From: Lentzea sp. NEAU-D7
Lineage (GTDB): Bacteria; Actinomycetota; Actinomycetes; Mycobacteriales; Pseudonocardiaceae
Direction of reading: 5' to 3'
Assembly: GCF_026242055.1 (NCBI RefSeq)
Contig: NZ_JAPJDL010000002.1
Location: 558,001 to 622,000, forward strand
DNA length: 64,000 nt
Numbering within the stretch: position 1 is the first letter of the stretch; the number at the start of each line of letters is the position of its first letter. The notes below the pieces were generated by a model. It was not told the origin of the DNA, made no database searches, and saw nothing but the letters and a program-made list of their open reading frames with translations. Positions 41,694 through 50,881 of this stretch are shown in pieces. A program made the position numbers and the translations under genes.

Positions 41694-43187
41694 TCAGGCC
41701 TGCGCCTGGGCGATCGTGATCGGGATGCTCACCTGCACCGGCCCCGCCACGCCGGTGATGACCCCGTCACCGGCCTTGGGACCGGCCTGCAGCCGGGCGC
41801 GGAACGTGATCGTCTGGCCGGGCGCCAGCGTCTGACCGCCCTCGCACGTCACGGTGCCCTTGCCGGCCGGGCACCCGATCACGCCCGCCGCCGTCTTGCC
41901 CGGCCCGACAGTCTTGATCTTGTCGGGCATGGTCAGCGTCAACGTCGGCACCGTGGTCGGCGCCGTGCCGTTGTTGGTGACGCTGATGTTCATCTCGTTG
42001 GGCGGGCCGTCGGTCGTCATGGCGACGCCCTCGGGCGCCGATCCGGACAGGTTGGCCGCAGCCGGGGCGACCGTGTTGTTGTTCGTCGTGGTCGGCGGTC
42101 CGGCGACACCGCTCGTCCCCGCGCCGGGTGCCGCCGAACCGGCGGAGGTGCCCGTCGGCGCGCCGGCGGCGGTCTGGGGCGAGCCGGGCTGACCGGGCTG
42201 GCCGGTCTGCGTCGCGCCCTCCGAGCTGCTCGTGCTCGTCGCCGGCGCGGCGCCGGGGATCGTCGAGGACGGCCCGCCGTCCGAGCTGACCACTCCGGAC
42301 GCGGCGACCACCACGACGGCCGCGGCGGAGGCGGCGACGCCCAGCCACGACGTCAGGCTGACGGTCACCGCGGCGCCCTTGGACGCGGTCGCGGCGGCGG
42401 CGAGGTACCCGGCGGTGCCCGTGCCGAGCACGATGGGGGCGACGAGTCCGCGCAGCGCGCCGTTGACGTCGGACAGTTCGCTGGCGAGCTTGCGGCATTC
42501 GGCGCAGTCGTCCATGTGCGCGTCGAGCTGGACGGCGTCACGACCCTTGAGCCCGCCGCGGGTCCAGGCGCCGAGCTTCGTCACCGTGGCGCGGCACTTC
42601 TCCGTCGGCTCCTGGTTGATGTGCGCCTGCAGGAACGCCTTGCGCAGGCCCTCCCTCGCGCGGAACGCCATCGCGGAGACGCCGTTCGCGGTCAGCCCCA
42701 GCAACGGCGCGATCTCACCGGGGGACTGGCCCTCGATCGCGGTGTGCCACAGGACCGTCTGCCACCGTTCGGGCAGCGTCGCGAACGCCGTCGCGGCCAG
42801 CGCCTGGTCGAGGTCCTCGATCGCCTTGTCGCGGAACGGCACGCTGGTCGCCTTGGTGGCGCCGGGGACCTCTTCGATGTCACCGGCGAGCTCGAGCCGC
42901 TTCTCCTTGCGGGTGCGGTCGTACGCCGCGTGCCGCACCGCCGTCAGCAGGTACGGCCGGAACGCGGTTCCCGGACCGCCGCCACCGCGCAACGCGGCGA
43001 GGACCTTGGCGAACGCCTCCGCCACCAGGTCGTCGGCGTCCGAGGACGAGGTGGACAGCTGCATCGCCAGGATGGTCGCCGAGCGCACGTGCCGTTCGTA
43101 GAGCTTGCCGTACTCCTCGACCTTGCCGTCTCTCACGGCATCGATCAGGTCGGCATCCGACGACGGTCGTCCACGCTGCCCGATCAA
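41694..43187 (-). CDS. ECF-like sigma factor fused to zinc-finger anti-sigma and exported C-terminal domain
   Basis: The 497-residue protein starts with a sigma region 2 (DADLIDAVRDGKVEEYGKLYERHV, DADDLVAEAFAKVL) and region 4 (LPERWQTVLWHTAIEGQSPGEIAPLLGLTANGVSAMAFRAREGL). An anti-sigma zinc finger follows (HMDDCAECRKL), then a membrane span, a Thr/Ser/Pro-rich stalk and a C-terminal beta domain with MNISVTNNGTAPTTVPTLTLTMP that should lie outside the cell. Sigma and anti-sigma in one chain imply self-contained surface sensing. A TTG start at 43187 is preferred because AGAGGG lies six bases upstream. Confidence 0.85.
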   Translation of the reverse strand: MIGQRGRPSSDADLIDAVRDGKVEEYGKLYERHVRSATILAMQLSTSSSDADDLVAEAFAKVLAALRGGGGPGTAFRPYLLTAVRHAAYDRTRKEKRLELAGDIEEVPGATKATSVPFRDKAIEDLDQALAATAFATLPERWQTVLWHTAIEGQSPGEIAPLLGLTANGVSAMAFRAREGLRKAFLQAHINQEPTEKCRATVTKLGAWTRGGLKGRDAVQLDAHMDDCAECRKLASELSDVNGALRGLVAPIVLGTGTAGYLAAAATASKGAAVTVSLTSWLGVAASAAAVVVVAASGVVSSDGGPSSTIPGAAPATSTSSSEGATQTGQPGQPGSPQTAAGAPTGTSAGSAAPGAGTSGVAGPPTTTNNNTVAPAAANLSGSAPEGVAMTTDGPPNEMNISVTNNGTAPTTVPTLTLTMPDKIKTVGPGKTAAGVIGCPAGKGTVTCEGGQTLAPGQTITFRARLQAGPKAGDGVITGVAGPVQVSIPITIAQAQA

Positions 43188-43813
43188 AGAAAGCCCTCTT
43201 AACGTGATGCCCTGTGGTGATACGCGGACCCTATCGACATGACTCAACGCGAACAATCCACGCATCCGAATCCGATGTAATAAAAGAGGTTTAGGACTCG
43301 TCCAAGTCTCACCCAACACAGGACCGATGGCCCTAGCGCCTACTTGCCTTACCTGCGTGGACTTCCTGACCTGGCTGGCTCCGGAGCCGCGACACCGATC
43401 TCGCCGACCACGCCTTTGCCCTGGTCACGCCGGACACGGACGTGCCGTCGGGCCCACCGAACCCGCCCGCTTTGTTCGCGAAACTAATCGGTGAGGCCGG
43501 ATATTTTTCGGTGTGGCCCCAAAGGAACCAGGCCGCGCTGGGCCAACGGCACGCATCCGGCGTCATGTCCGCGCGAACCCGCTGGACGGGTCCTCAGGTT
43601 ACCGACAGGTTCACCGTCGGGACTGGTGCTTTCGGGCGAAGGCGGGTGCCGCGGTGGTGAAGTGCGCGCCCCGTGCGGATTTTGACCAGAAAGTTGTCCA
43701 GTCGGAATCCGCCGCCGGTGCCCGTCATCCACAGAGGACTGGACCGGGCGGTCCCGACCCCGCGAACCCAGGTAGGCGCTTTCCGGAGCTGCTGGACGGA
43801 ACGTGATCTGGAC
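43188..43813. other. 626-base intergenic region with no supported gene
   Basis: Several short open frames here lack good starts and ribosome sites. An unusually AT-rich patch near 43275-43295 is likely the promoter of the sigma-factor gene. A GGACAACTTTCTGGTCAAAA-type stretch (minus strand, about 43682-43702) and a small ACCCG/CGGGT hairpin are the only other notable elements. No repeat or RNA gene is recognised. Confidence 0.5.
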
Positions 43814-44161
43814 ATGAGTAGCCGTACTCATGACAGCCGGGGTGTGACCCAGGACTCTCGGATGATGACCTCTGCCACTCCCTCGCACACGCCGACGACC
43901 GCCGCCTTCTACGTGCAGGCGGTCCTCTCGTTCGGGCTCTCGCTGACCGCGGTCGGCATCGGAGTCGTGTTCCTGCCCGTCGACGGATGGGTGCGCGCGT
44001 TCCTGGGCATCGCGATGCTCTACACCGTCACCTCGGCGTTCACGCTGGCGAAGGTGCTCAGGGACCGCCAGGAGGACACCTACATCACCAGCCGGGTGGA
44101 CAGAGCCCGGCTGGACAAGCTGCTCACCGACCACGACCCGTTCAAGATCGACGTTCCCTGA
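43814..44161 (+). CDS. YiaA/YiaB-like small membrane protein
   Basis: The 115-residue protein has two membrane segments, about 36-55 and 62-82, with the pattern FYVQAVLSFGLSLTAVGIG and FLGIAMLYTVTSAFTLAKVLRDRQE typical of the YiaA/YiaB domain. A charged cytoplasmic tail follows, with RVDRARLDKLLTDHDPF. A later start at 43862 (MMTSATP) is also possible. The function is unknown. Confidence 0.8.
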   Translation: MSSRTHDSRGVTQDSRMMTSATPSHTPTTAAFYVQAVLSFGLSLTAVGIGVVFLPVDGWVRAFLGIAMLYTVTSAFTLAKVLRDRQEDTYITSRVDRARLDKLLTDHDPFKIDVP

Positions 44162-44170
44162 CCGAGGGGG

Positions 44171-45385
44171 TCAGGGGTGGCCGTGCCACAGCCGCCACGC
44201 GCGAGGGCTCGCCGGTTCGTGGTGGCTGTCGGCCTCCCCGAACCGCAGGCGCACGCGAGCACCGCCCAGCCGCCCGCGCTCCAGGTGGATGGTTCCGCCG
44301 GTCGCCTCCGCGGCGGCACGGGCGATGTCCAGGCCCAGCCCGGTCGACCCGCCGCCGCTGCTGCCGCGGTGCAACGCCGAGGACGGATCGGCCAGCCCGG
44401 TGCCGCCGTCCTCGACGACCAGCGTCACCCACCCGCCGTGCCGCACCACCGACACCCCGACCGGGGCGGCGGGAGGCGTGTGCCGGAAGACGTTCTCCAG
44501 CAACGTGTCCACCACGGCGCCCAGCGCGTCGGGCGCCAGCGGCACCCAGCAGGGCTCGCCCGCGTCGATCTCGCACATCCGGCCCTGGTCGGCGGCGTGC
44601 GCGGACCAGAACGCCATCCGCGTCCGCACGACCGACGCCACGTCGCACGTGCCGGCCTGCTCGCCCTCGGCGGGCTGCAGCGACTGGATGATCCGGTCGA
44701 CGTCGTGCCCCAGCGTGCTGACGGCGCTGCGGATCCGGTCGGCGACGGGCCCCGATCCCACCGCGTCGGCGTCCAGCCGCAGGGCCGCCAGCGGGGTCCG
44801 CAGCCGGTGCGACACGTCCGCGATCATCTCGCGTTCCTTCGCGAGCAGCTGCGACGTCCGCGACGAGGCCTCGTCGATCGACGCCGCCAGCGCCTCCAGT
44901 TCGCGCGGCCCGCGCAGCCGCACCCGCCTCCCGACCGACGTGGTCAGCTCGCGCAGTGCCGCCAGCACGGGCGTGAAAGGCCTGTGCCCCAGCCACACCG
45001 CCGCGCCCAGGGCCATGAGTGCGACTCCGAAGACCAGGAACACCGGCAAGAACGGGAACGGCACGGTGGCGGGCACCACCGACACCACCGCCCCGCCGAC
45101 GGAAGCGACCGGCGCGCCACCGCCTGCCCCGAGCCGCGTGCCGTCCTTCAGCACCACGGACAACCGCCCCTCGGCACCGGCGGTGGTGCGCGCGATCGTT
45201 CCCCGGACGGCGTCGGGATCCGAGGACACCGCCAGCACCCCGGCGACGACGGCCGCGTCCCGCCGATCGGCCTCGGCGGCGGCGGCCGCGGCGTGCGAGC
45301 AGACCAGAAATCCAGCTGTGGCCACGAAGACCAGGGCGACCAGACCGGCGGAGAGCAGCAGGGCGCGGGTGATGACAGCCCTCAT
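44171..45385 (-). CDS. Sensor histidine kinase
   Basis: The 404-residue protein has two membrane spans (about 7-29 and 109-132) around a short outside domain of about 80 residues and a HAMP-like linker. The HisKA box has H193 (DVSHRLRTPL), and the ATP domain shows DTLLENVFRHTP and GLGLDIARAAAEATGG. It overlaps the response-regulator gene by 4 bases. The small sensor domain gives no hint of the signal. Confidence 0.92.
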   Translation of the reverse strand: MRAVITRALLLSAGLVALVFVATAGFLVCSHAAAAAAEADRRDAAVVAGVLAVSSDPDAVRGTIARTTAGAEGRLSVVLKDGTRLGAGGGAPVASVGGAVVSVVPATVPFPFLPVFLVFGVALMALGAAVWLGHRPFTPVLAALRELTTSVGRRVRLRGPRELEALAASIDEASSRTSQLLAKEREMIADVSHRLRTPLAALRLDADAVGSGPVADRIRSAVSTLGHDVDRIIQSLQPAEGEQAGTCDVASVVRTRMAFWSAHAADQGRMCEIDAGEPCWVPLAPDALGAVVDTLLENVFRHTPPAAPVGVSVVRHGGWVTLVVEDGGTGLADPSSALHRGSSGGGSTGLGLDIARAAAEATGGTIHLERGRLGGARVRLRFGEADSHHEPASPRAWRLWHGHP

Positions 45386-46065
45386 TCGGGCGCCGCCAGC
45401 TTGAACCCGACGCCCCGGACCGTGTGCAGGTATCGGGGATGCGCCGCGGTCTCGCCGAGCTTGCGCCGCAACCAGGACGCGTGCACGTCGATCGTCTTGT
45501 CGTCGCCCACGTACGGATTGCCCCACACGGCCTGGATGAGCTCTCGCCGGGAGATCACCCGGCCCGGCCGCTGCGCCAGGTAGGCCAGCATGTCGAACTC
45601 CCGCCTGCTCAGCGCGAGAGCGCAGTCGCCGAGCGTCGCCGCCCGCTGGGCGAGGTCGATGCGCAACCCGCCGAGCTCCACGACCTCGGACGGCGCCGAG
45701 GAACCACCCGTGCGGCGCAGCAGGGCGTTGATCCGCGCGGCCAGGTGCTCGGCCGAGAACGGCTTCACGATGTAGTCGTCCGCACCCGCGTTCAACGTGC
45801 TCACGACCGAGGCCTCCGCACCCCGCGCGGTCGCCACGATCACCGGCACGTTGCTCACCCCGCGCAGCATCCGCAGCGCCGCGACGCCGTCCAGGTCCGG
45901 CAGGCCGAGGTCGAGTATCACCAGGTCCAGCTCGGACGTCCCCGCCTCGCGCAGAGCGGCCACGGCGGTGCCGACGGCCTGCACGACGTGCCCGAGGTCG
46001 GTCAGCGCGTGCACGAGCGCCGCCTGGACCACCGGGTCGTCCTCGACCACCAGCACCTTCGACAT
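45382..46065 (-). CDS. OmpR-family response regulator
   Basis: The 227-residue protein has a receiver domain with the acidic pocket VVEDD and phospho-acceptor D52 in VILDLGLPD, K in DDYIVKPFS, and a winged-helix output domain (about 130-225) with SRREFDMLAYLAQRPGRVISRRELIQAVW. It is encoded just ahead of its kinase. It is divergent from the sugar ABC operon at 46198, with only 132 bases between, so the operon may be its target. Confidence 0.93.
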   Translation of the reverse strand: MSKVLVVEDDPVVQAALVHALTDLGHVVQAVGTAVAALREAGTSELDLVILDLGLPDLDGVAALRMLRGVSNVPVIVATARGAEASVVSTLNAGADDYIVKPFSAEHLAARINALLRRTGGSSAPSEVVELGGLRIDLAQRAATLGDCALALSRREFDMLAYLAQRPGRVISRRELIQAVWGNPYVGDDKTIDVHASWLRRKLGETAAHPRYLHTVRGVGFKLAAPE

Positions 46066-46197
46066 ACACGCAGCGTAAGCAGCGAACCGGTCGATGGGGA
46101 GAGGTGTCACGAGCTTATCGAGATCGTGTTTCGTCCTTAAATCTCCCTTAGGGGTGGCGGGCCTACGGTCTGCACCACACCGAACCGGGGAGTGGGC

Positions 46198-47391
46198 GTG
46201 GCAGAAGTCGTTCTGACGGGGCTGGGCAAGGCCTACGGTGACGGCACCCGTGCGGTCACCGACCTCAACCTGCAGATCCGCGACGGCGAGTTCCTGGTGC
46301 TCGTGGGCCCGTCGGGCTGCGGCAAGACGACGGCGCTGCGGATGATCGCCGGGCTCGAGCAGATCACTGAAGGCACGATCCACATCGGTGAGAACGTCGT
46401 CAACAACGTGCCGTCACGTGACCGCGACGTGGCCATGGTGTTCCAGTCGTACGCGCTCTACCCGCACCTGAACGTCTACGACAACATCGCGTTCGGACTC
46501 ACGCTCCGCAAGCTCCCCAAGAAGGAGATCGACCACCGCGTGCGCGAGGTCGCCGAGGTCCTCGAACTGACCGAGCACCTCGACCGCAAGCCCCGCAACC
46601 TCTCCGGCGGGCAACGCCAGCGCGTCGCGATGGGCCGGGCGATCGTGCGGGCGCCGCAGGCGTTCCTGATGGACGAGCCGCTGTCCAATCTGGACGCCAA
46701 GCTGCGCGTGCAGATGCGGGCGCAGATCGCGCGGATCCAGCGCGAGATCGGCGTGACGACGGTGTACGTCACGCACGACCAGACCGAGGCCATGACGCTC
46801 GGCGACCGCGTGGCCGTGATGCGCCGCGGCGTGTTGCAGCAGGTCGGGCCGCCGCAGGAGCTCTACGACCGGCCGGTCAACCTGTTCGTCGCCGGGTTCA
46901 TCGGCTCGCCGGGCATGAACCTCGTGTCCGCGAAGCTCGACGAGGACTCCGACGGCCGGTTCTGGGTCTCGCTGGGCTCCGACGCGCTGCTGCTGCCGGA
47001 GTCCGTCCCGCAGCAACGACCCGCGCTCAAGCGGTACGTCGGCCGCGACGTCGTGGTCGGCATCCGCCCGGAGGACATGGAGGACACCGCTCTCGCCGAC
47101 GCCCGCGAGGGCGAGATCCTCCACTCCGTCGCCGACCTCGTCGAGGCCATGGGCTCGGACGTCCTCGTGCACTTCCCGGTCGACGTCCCTCCGGTCGTCA
47201 CCGACGACACGCGGGAGCTCGCGAAGGACACCGGCACCGACGACCTGCCCAGGGCGAGCAAGGGGACCGTCCTCGTCGGACGGTTCAGCCCGCGCACCCG
47301 CATCTACGAAGGACAACCCGTCGCCGCCTGGGTGGACACCTCCCGGCTGCACTTCTTCGACCCGGCCACCGGGTCCTCGATCTGGAAGTAG
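46198..47391 (+). CDS. Sugar ABC transporter ATPase (MsiK/MalK/UgpC type)
   Basis: The 397-residue protein has Walker A GPSGCGKTT (about 37-45), the Q-loop MVFQSYALYPH, signature LSGGQRQR and Walker B LMDEPLSN. A C-terminal MalK-like regulatory domain follows. Such ATPases power uptake of di- and oligosaccharides. The GTG at 46198 with GGGGAG five bases upstream is preferred to the GTG at 46192. It is the first gene of a four-gene operon. Having its own ATPase is notable, since many actinomycete sugar importers share one MsiK. Confidence 0.92.
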   Translation: MAEVVLTGLGKAYGDGTRAVTDLNLQIRDGEFLVLVGPSGCGKTTALRMIAGLEQITEGTIHIGENVVNNVPSRDRDVAMVFQSYALYPHLNVYDNIAFGLTLRKLPKKEIDHRVREVAEVLELTEHLDRKPRNLSGGQRQRVAMGRAIVRAPQAFLMDEPLSNLDAKLRVQMRAQIARIQREIGVTTVYVTHDQTEAMTLGDRVAVMRRGVLQQVGPPQELYDRPVNLFVAGFIGSPGMNLVSAKLDEDSDGRFWVSLGSDALLLPESVPQQRPALKRYVGRDVVVGIRPEDMEDTALADAREGEILHSVADLVEAMGSDVLVHFPVDVPPVVTDDTRELAKDTGTDDLPRASKGTVLVGRFSPRTRIYEGQPVAAWVDTSRLHFFDPATGSSIWK

Positions 47392-47403
47392 AGGAGAGCT
47401 TCA

Positions 47404-48684
47404 ATGGGGAAGCAATGGATCGCGCTGCTCGCGCTCACCGCCGCCGCGTGCTCCGGCGGTGCGGCGGGAACCGGGACCACCGAGGACCTCGAGGGCCAGA
47501 CCGTCGAGGTCGTCGGCCCGTGGACCGGCGACGAGCAGAAGAGCTTCGAGCAGGTGCTGAAGGTGTTCACCGACAAGACGGGCGCCGAGGTCAAGTACAC
47601 ACCCGCCGGTGACGAGCTGCCGACGGTGGTGCAGACCAGAATCTCGGGCGGCACACCACCGAACGTCGCCCTCATCGCCCAGCCCGGTCTCGTCGCGCAG
47701 TTCGCCGGGGCGGGTGCGCTCAAGCCGGTGAACGCCGACGTCGAGAAGGCCGTCACCGACCACAACGCGGCGGTGTGGAAGCAGCTCGGCAGCGTCGGCG
47801 GCAAGCTCTACGGCTTCACCTTCAAGACCGCCAACAAGTCCGCGTTCTGGTACAGCGAGAAGGCCTTCCAGCAGGTCGGTGCCACGCCGCCGGCGACGTG
47901 GGACGACCTGATCTCCACCAGCAGGGCGATCTCCGAGACCGGGCTCGCCGCGGTGTCGGTCGGCGGCGCGGACGGCTGGACGCTCACCGACTGGTTCGAG
48001 AACGTCTACCTGCGCACCGCGGGCCCGGACAACTACGACAAGCTCGCGAAGCACGAGATCCCGTGGACCGACCCGACCGTGCGCAAGGCGCTGGAGGAAC
48101 TGGCGAAGCTCTGGGGCGACCCGACGCTGATCGCGGGCGGCGCGCTGCAGACCGAGTTCCCGAAGTCCGTGACCAACGTCTTCGGCGAGCCCTCCACGGC
48201 CGCGATGGTGTTCGAGGCGGACTTCGTCGCCAGCATCATCACCACGAACACCAAGGCGAAGGTCGGCGAGGACGCCAAGTTCTTCCCGTTCCCGTCGGTC
48301 GCGGGCAGCAAGGACGCCGTGGTCGCCGGTGGTGACATGGCCGTGCAGTTCAAGGACGACAAGGCGACCACCGAGCTGATGAAGTTCCTCGCCTCGCCCG
48401 AGTCGGGCAAGGTCTGGGCCGGGCTGGGCGGGTTCCTGTCGCCCAACAAGGACATCCCGGAGACCGCCTACCCCGACGCCGTGACCCGCGAGCTCGCCAA
48501 GCGGATCGTCGACGCGGGGGACAACGTCCGGTTCGACATGTCCGACCTCGCGCCGGCCGCGTTCGGCGGCACGAAGGGCGCGGGGGAGTGGAAGGACCTG
48601 CAGGACTTCCTGGCCGACCCGAAGAACGTCGACGGGATCATGCAGCGGCTCGAAGCCAACGCGGCGAAGGCCTACGGAAAATGA
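47404..48684 (+). CDS. Sugar ABC transporter substrate-binding lipoprotein
   Basis: The 426-residue lipoprotein has a signal ending in the lipobox LTAAAC with C16. A family 1 solute-binding fold follows, with EQVLKVFTDKTGAEVKY and PDAVTRELAKRIVDAG. It should capture an alpha-glucoside or related oligosaccharide outside the membrane. It sits 12 bases after the ATPase gene with GAGGAGAG ahead of the ATG, and overlaps permease 1 by 4 bases. The ligand is inferred from permease similarity only. Confidence 0.92.
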   Translation: MGKQWIALLALTAAACSGGAAGTGTTEDLEGQTVEVVGPWTGDEQKSFEQVLKVFTDKTGAEVKYTPAGDELPTVVQTRISGGTPPNVALIAQPGLVAQFAGAGALKPVNADVEKAVTDHNAAVWKQLGSVGGKLYGFTFKTANKSAFWYSEKAFQQVGATPPATWDDLISTSRAISETGLAAVSVGGADGWTLTDWFENVYLRTAGPDNYDKLAKHEIPWTDPTVRKALEELAKLWGDPTLIAGGALQTEFPKSVTNVFGEPSTAAMVFEADFVASIITTNTKAKVGEDAKFFPFPSVAGSKDAVVAGGDMAVQFKDDKATTELMKFLASPESGKVWAGLGGFLSPNKDIPETAYPDAVTRELAKRIVDAGDNVRFDMSDLAPAAFGGTKGAGEWKDLQDFLADPKNVDGIMQRLEANAAKAYGK

Positions 48685-49976
48685 GGCTTCGCGTGAACGT
48701 GGACGCCGCGCCGGGGCGCTCGCCCCGGCAGGCGATCCCGTTCCTGCTCCCCGCGCTGGTCCTGCTCGCGGCGCTGGTGCTCTACCCGCTGGTGTTCTCG
48801 CTGATCCGCAGCTTCTTCGACGCGCGCGGGGACGAGTTCGTCGGCCTGCGCAACTACGTCGACACCTTCACCGACCCGCGGACGCTGACCGCGTTCCGCA
48901 ACAACGTCATCTGGGTGGTGGTCGCCCCGGCGGCCGTCACCGGCATCGGTCTGATCCTCGCGGTGCTGACCGAGCGCATCAGGTGGGCCACCGCGTTCCG
49001 GCTGGTGCTGTTCATGCCGATGGCGATCTCGCTGTTCGCCTCCGGCATCATCTTCCGGCTCGTGTACGACGAGGCGCCGAACCAGGGCGTCGTGAACGCG
49101 GTCGTCGTCGGCGTGCACGACATGTTCAGCCCCGCGTCGCGGTACCCCGGCGCGCGTCCCCGTGACGGGTACGCCGCCACGGAAGCGGGCTTCGCCTCGA
49201 TCAGGCCGTCGCGGGCGGGCGACACGATCTCGTTGCCGCTCATCGGGTACCCGCCGCAGGACGTGCCCCCGCAGGCGCTGGGGGCCTCACCGCCGACCGC
49301 GGGCACCGGCGAACTGCGCGGCGTGCTGTGGCTCGACGTGTCGGTCGGCGGCAAGGCCGGCGCGGTCGACCCGACCGAGCGCGGCCTGCCCGGCGTCGCG
49401 GTGGAGGCGGTGCGGGACGGCCAGGTCGTCGCCCGCACGACGACCGGTGACGACGGCAGGTTCACGTTCCCCGACCTCGGCGCGGGCGACGTGACGGTGC
49501 GGCTGCCCGCGGAGAACTTCACGCTGCCGTTCCGCGGCCTCACCTGGCTCGGGGCGTCGCTGATCACCCCGGTGATCATCTCGTCCTGGATCTGGATCAT
49601 GACCGGGTTCGCGATCACGTTCATCGCGGCGGGCCTCTCGGCGATCCCGCGGGACGCGCTGGAGGCCGCGAGGGTCGACGGCGCGACCGAGTGGCAGGTG
49701 TTCCGGCGCGTCACCATCCCGCTGCTGTCCCCGGTGCTGCTGGTGGTGTTCGTGACACTCGTGATCAACGTGCTGAAGATCTTCGAGCTGGTGTTCGTCA
49801 TCGCGCCGGGCTCGGTGCAGTCCGAGGCCAACGTGCTGGCCCTGCAGATGTGGCAGGTGTCCTTCGGCACGGGCGGCGACCAGGGGGCGGGCAGCGCGCT
49901 CGCGGTGATCCTGTTCCTGCTGGTGGCCCCGGCCATGCTGTTCAACATCCGCCGATTCCGACGGGAGCGGTCATGA
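48681..49976 (+). CDS. Sugar ABC permease 1 with inserted extracytoplasmic beta domain
   Basis: The 431-residue protein is an MalF/AglF-type permease with about six spans and the EAA loop DALEAARVDGATEWQVFRR near residues 330-348. Between spans (about residues 150-285) lies an insert. Its part GELRGVLWLDVSVGGK to VTVRLPAENFTLPFRGL reads like a SpaA/CNA-B or carboxypeptidase-regulatory-like beta sandwich. Permeases of this type without an insert have about 300 residues. The insert lies on the outer side and may help dock the binding protein or contact the wall. Confidence 0.9.
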   Translation: MRLRVNVDAAPGRSPRQAIPFLLPALVLLAALVLYPLVFSLIRSFFDARGDEFVGLRNYVDTFTDPRTLTAFRNNVIWVVVAPAAVTGIGLILAVLTERIRWATAFRLVLFMPMAISLFASGIIFRLVYDEAPNQGVVNAVVVGVHDMFSPASRYPGARPRDGYAATEAGFASIRPSRAGDTISLPLIGYPPQDVPPQALGASPPTAGTGELRGVLWLDVSVGGKAGAVDPTERGLPGVAVEAVRDGQVVARTTTGDDGRFTFPDLGAGDVTVRLPAENFTLPFRGLTWLGASLITPVIISSWIWIMTGFAITFIAAGLSAIPRDALEAARVDGATEWQVFRRVTIPLLSPVLLVVFVTLVINVLKIFELVFVIAPGSVQSEANVLALQMWQVSFGTGGDQGAGSALAVILFLLVAPAMLFNIRRFRRERS

Positions 49977-50878
49977 CCCTGGTGGCCGAAGAGGTCCGCA
50001 TCGACGTGCCGGTGTCCGGTGCGCCGAGGCGGGGCGTGCTGACGCGGCTCGTCGCCCGGCTCGGCAACGGTGCCGTGCAGGTGGTGCTCGCCCTGGTGGC
50101 GGTGTTCTGGATGGTGCCGGTGTTCGGCCTGCTGATCGCGTCGCTGCGCGACGAGTCGGCCAACACCGCGGACGGCTGGTGGACGGTGTTCACCAAGCCC
50201 GCCGAGCTGACGCTGGCCAACTACGCCGAGCTCGTCGCGAACCAGGCGGTGTGGCAGTCGTTCCTGAACACCTTCTACATCGCCGTCCCCGCCACGGTCC
50301 TGGTCGTCGTGATGGCGTCGCTCGCCTCGTACGCGCTGGCGTGGATCGAGTTCCCCGGCCGAGAGACGCTGACCGTGGTCGTGGTCGGGTTGCTGGTCAT
50401 GCCGATCCAGGTCGCGCTGATCCCGGTGGCGAAGCTGTTCGGCGCGCTGGGGCTGTTCGGCACGATCACCGGCGTCGTGCTGTTCCACGTCGCGTTCGGG
50501 CTGCCGTTCGCCATCTTCCTGCTGCGCAACTTCTTCACCGGCATCCCGCGCGACCTCATCGAGGCCGCGCGGATGGACGGCGCCACGGAGTGGGTGATCT
50601 TCAAGCGGGTGGTCCTGCCGGTGGCCAAGCCGGCGATCGCCTCGCTGACGATCTTCCAGTTCCTCTGGGTGTGGAACGACCTCCTGGTGGCTCTGGTGTT
50701 CGCGGACCAGGACTCGGCGCCGATCACCGTGGCGCTGCGGGCCCAGCTGCGCCAGTTCGGCACGAACATCGACATGCTCTCGACGGGAGCGTTCCTGTCG
50801 ATGGTCGTGCCGCTCGGCGTGTTCCTGGTGTTCCAGAAGTACTTCGTGCAGGGCGTGCTGGCCGGATCGACGAAGTAG
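49973..50878 (+). CDS. Sugar ABC permease 2
   Basis: The 301-residue MalG/AglG-type permease has six spans and the EAA loop DLIEAARMDGATEWVIFKRVVLP. It overlaps permease 1 by 4 bases. A basic N-terminus of about 35 residues precedes the first span. It completes the importer. The gene ends 3 bases from the stop of the convergent propeller gene. Confidence 0.93.
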   Translation: MTLVAEEVRIDVPVSGAPRRGVLTRLVARLGNGAVQVVLALVAVFWMVPVFGLLIASLRDESANTADGWWTVFTKPAELTLANYAELVANQAVWQSFLNTFYIAVPATVLVVVMASLASYALAWIEFPGRETLTVVVVGLLVMPIQVALIPVAKLFGALGLFGTITGVVLFHVAFGLPFAIFLLRNFFTGIPRDLIEAARMDGATEWVIFKRVVLPVAKPAIASLTIFQFLWVWNDLLVALVFADQDSAPITVALRAQLRQFGTNIDMLSTGAFLSMVVPLGVFLVFQKYFVQGVLAGSTK

Positions 50879-50881
50879 CCG

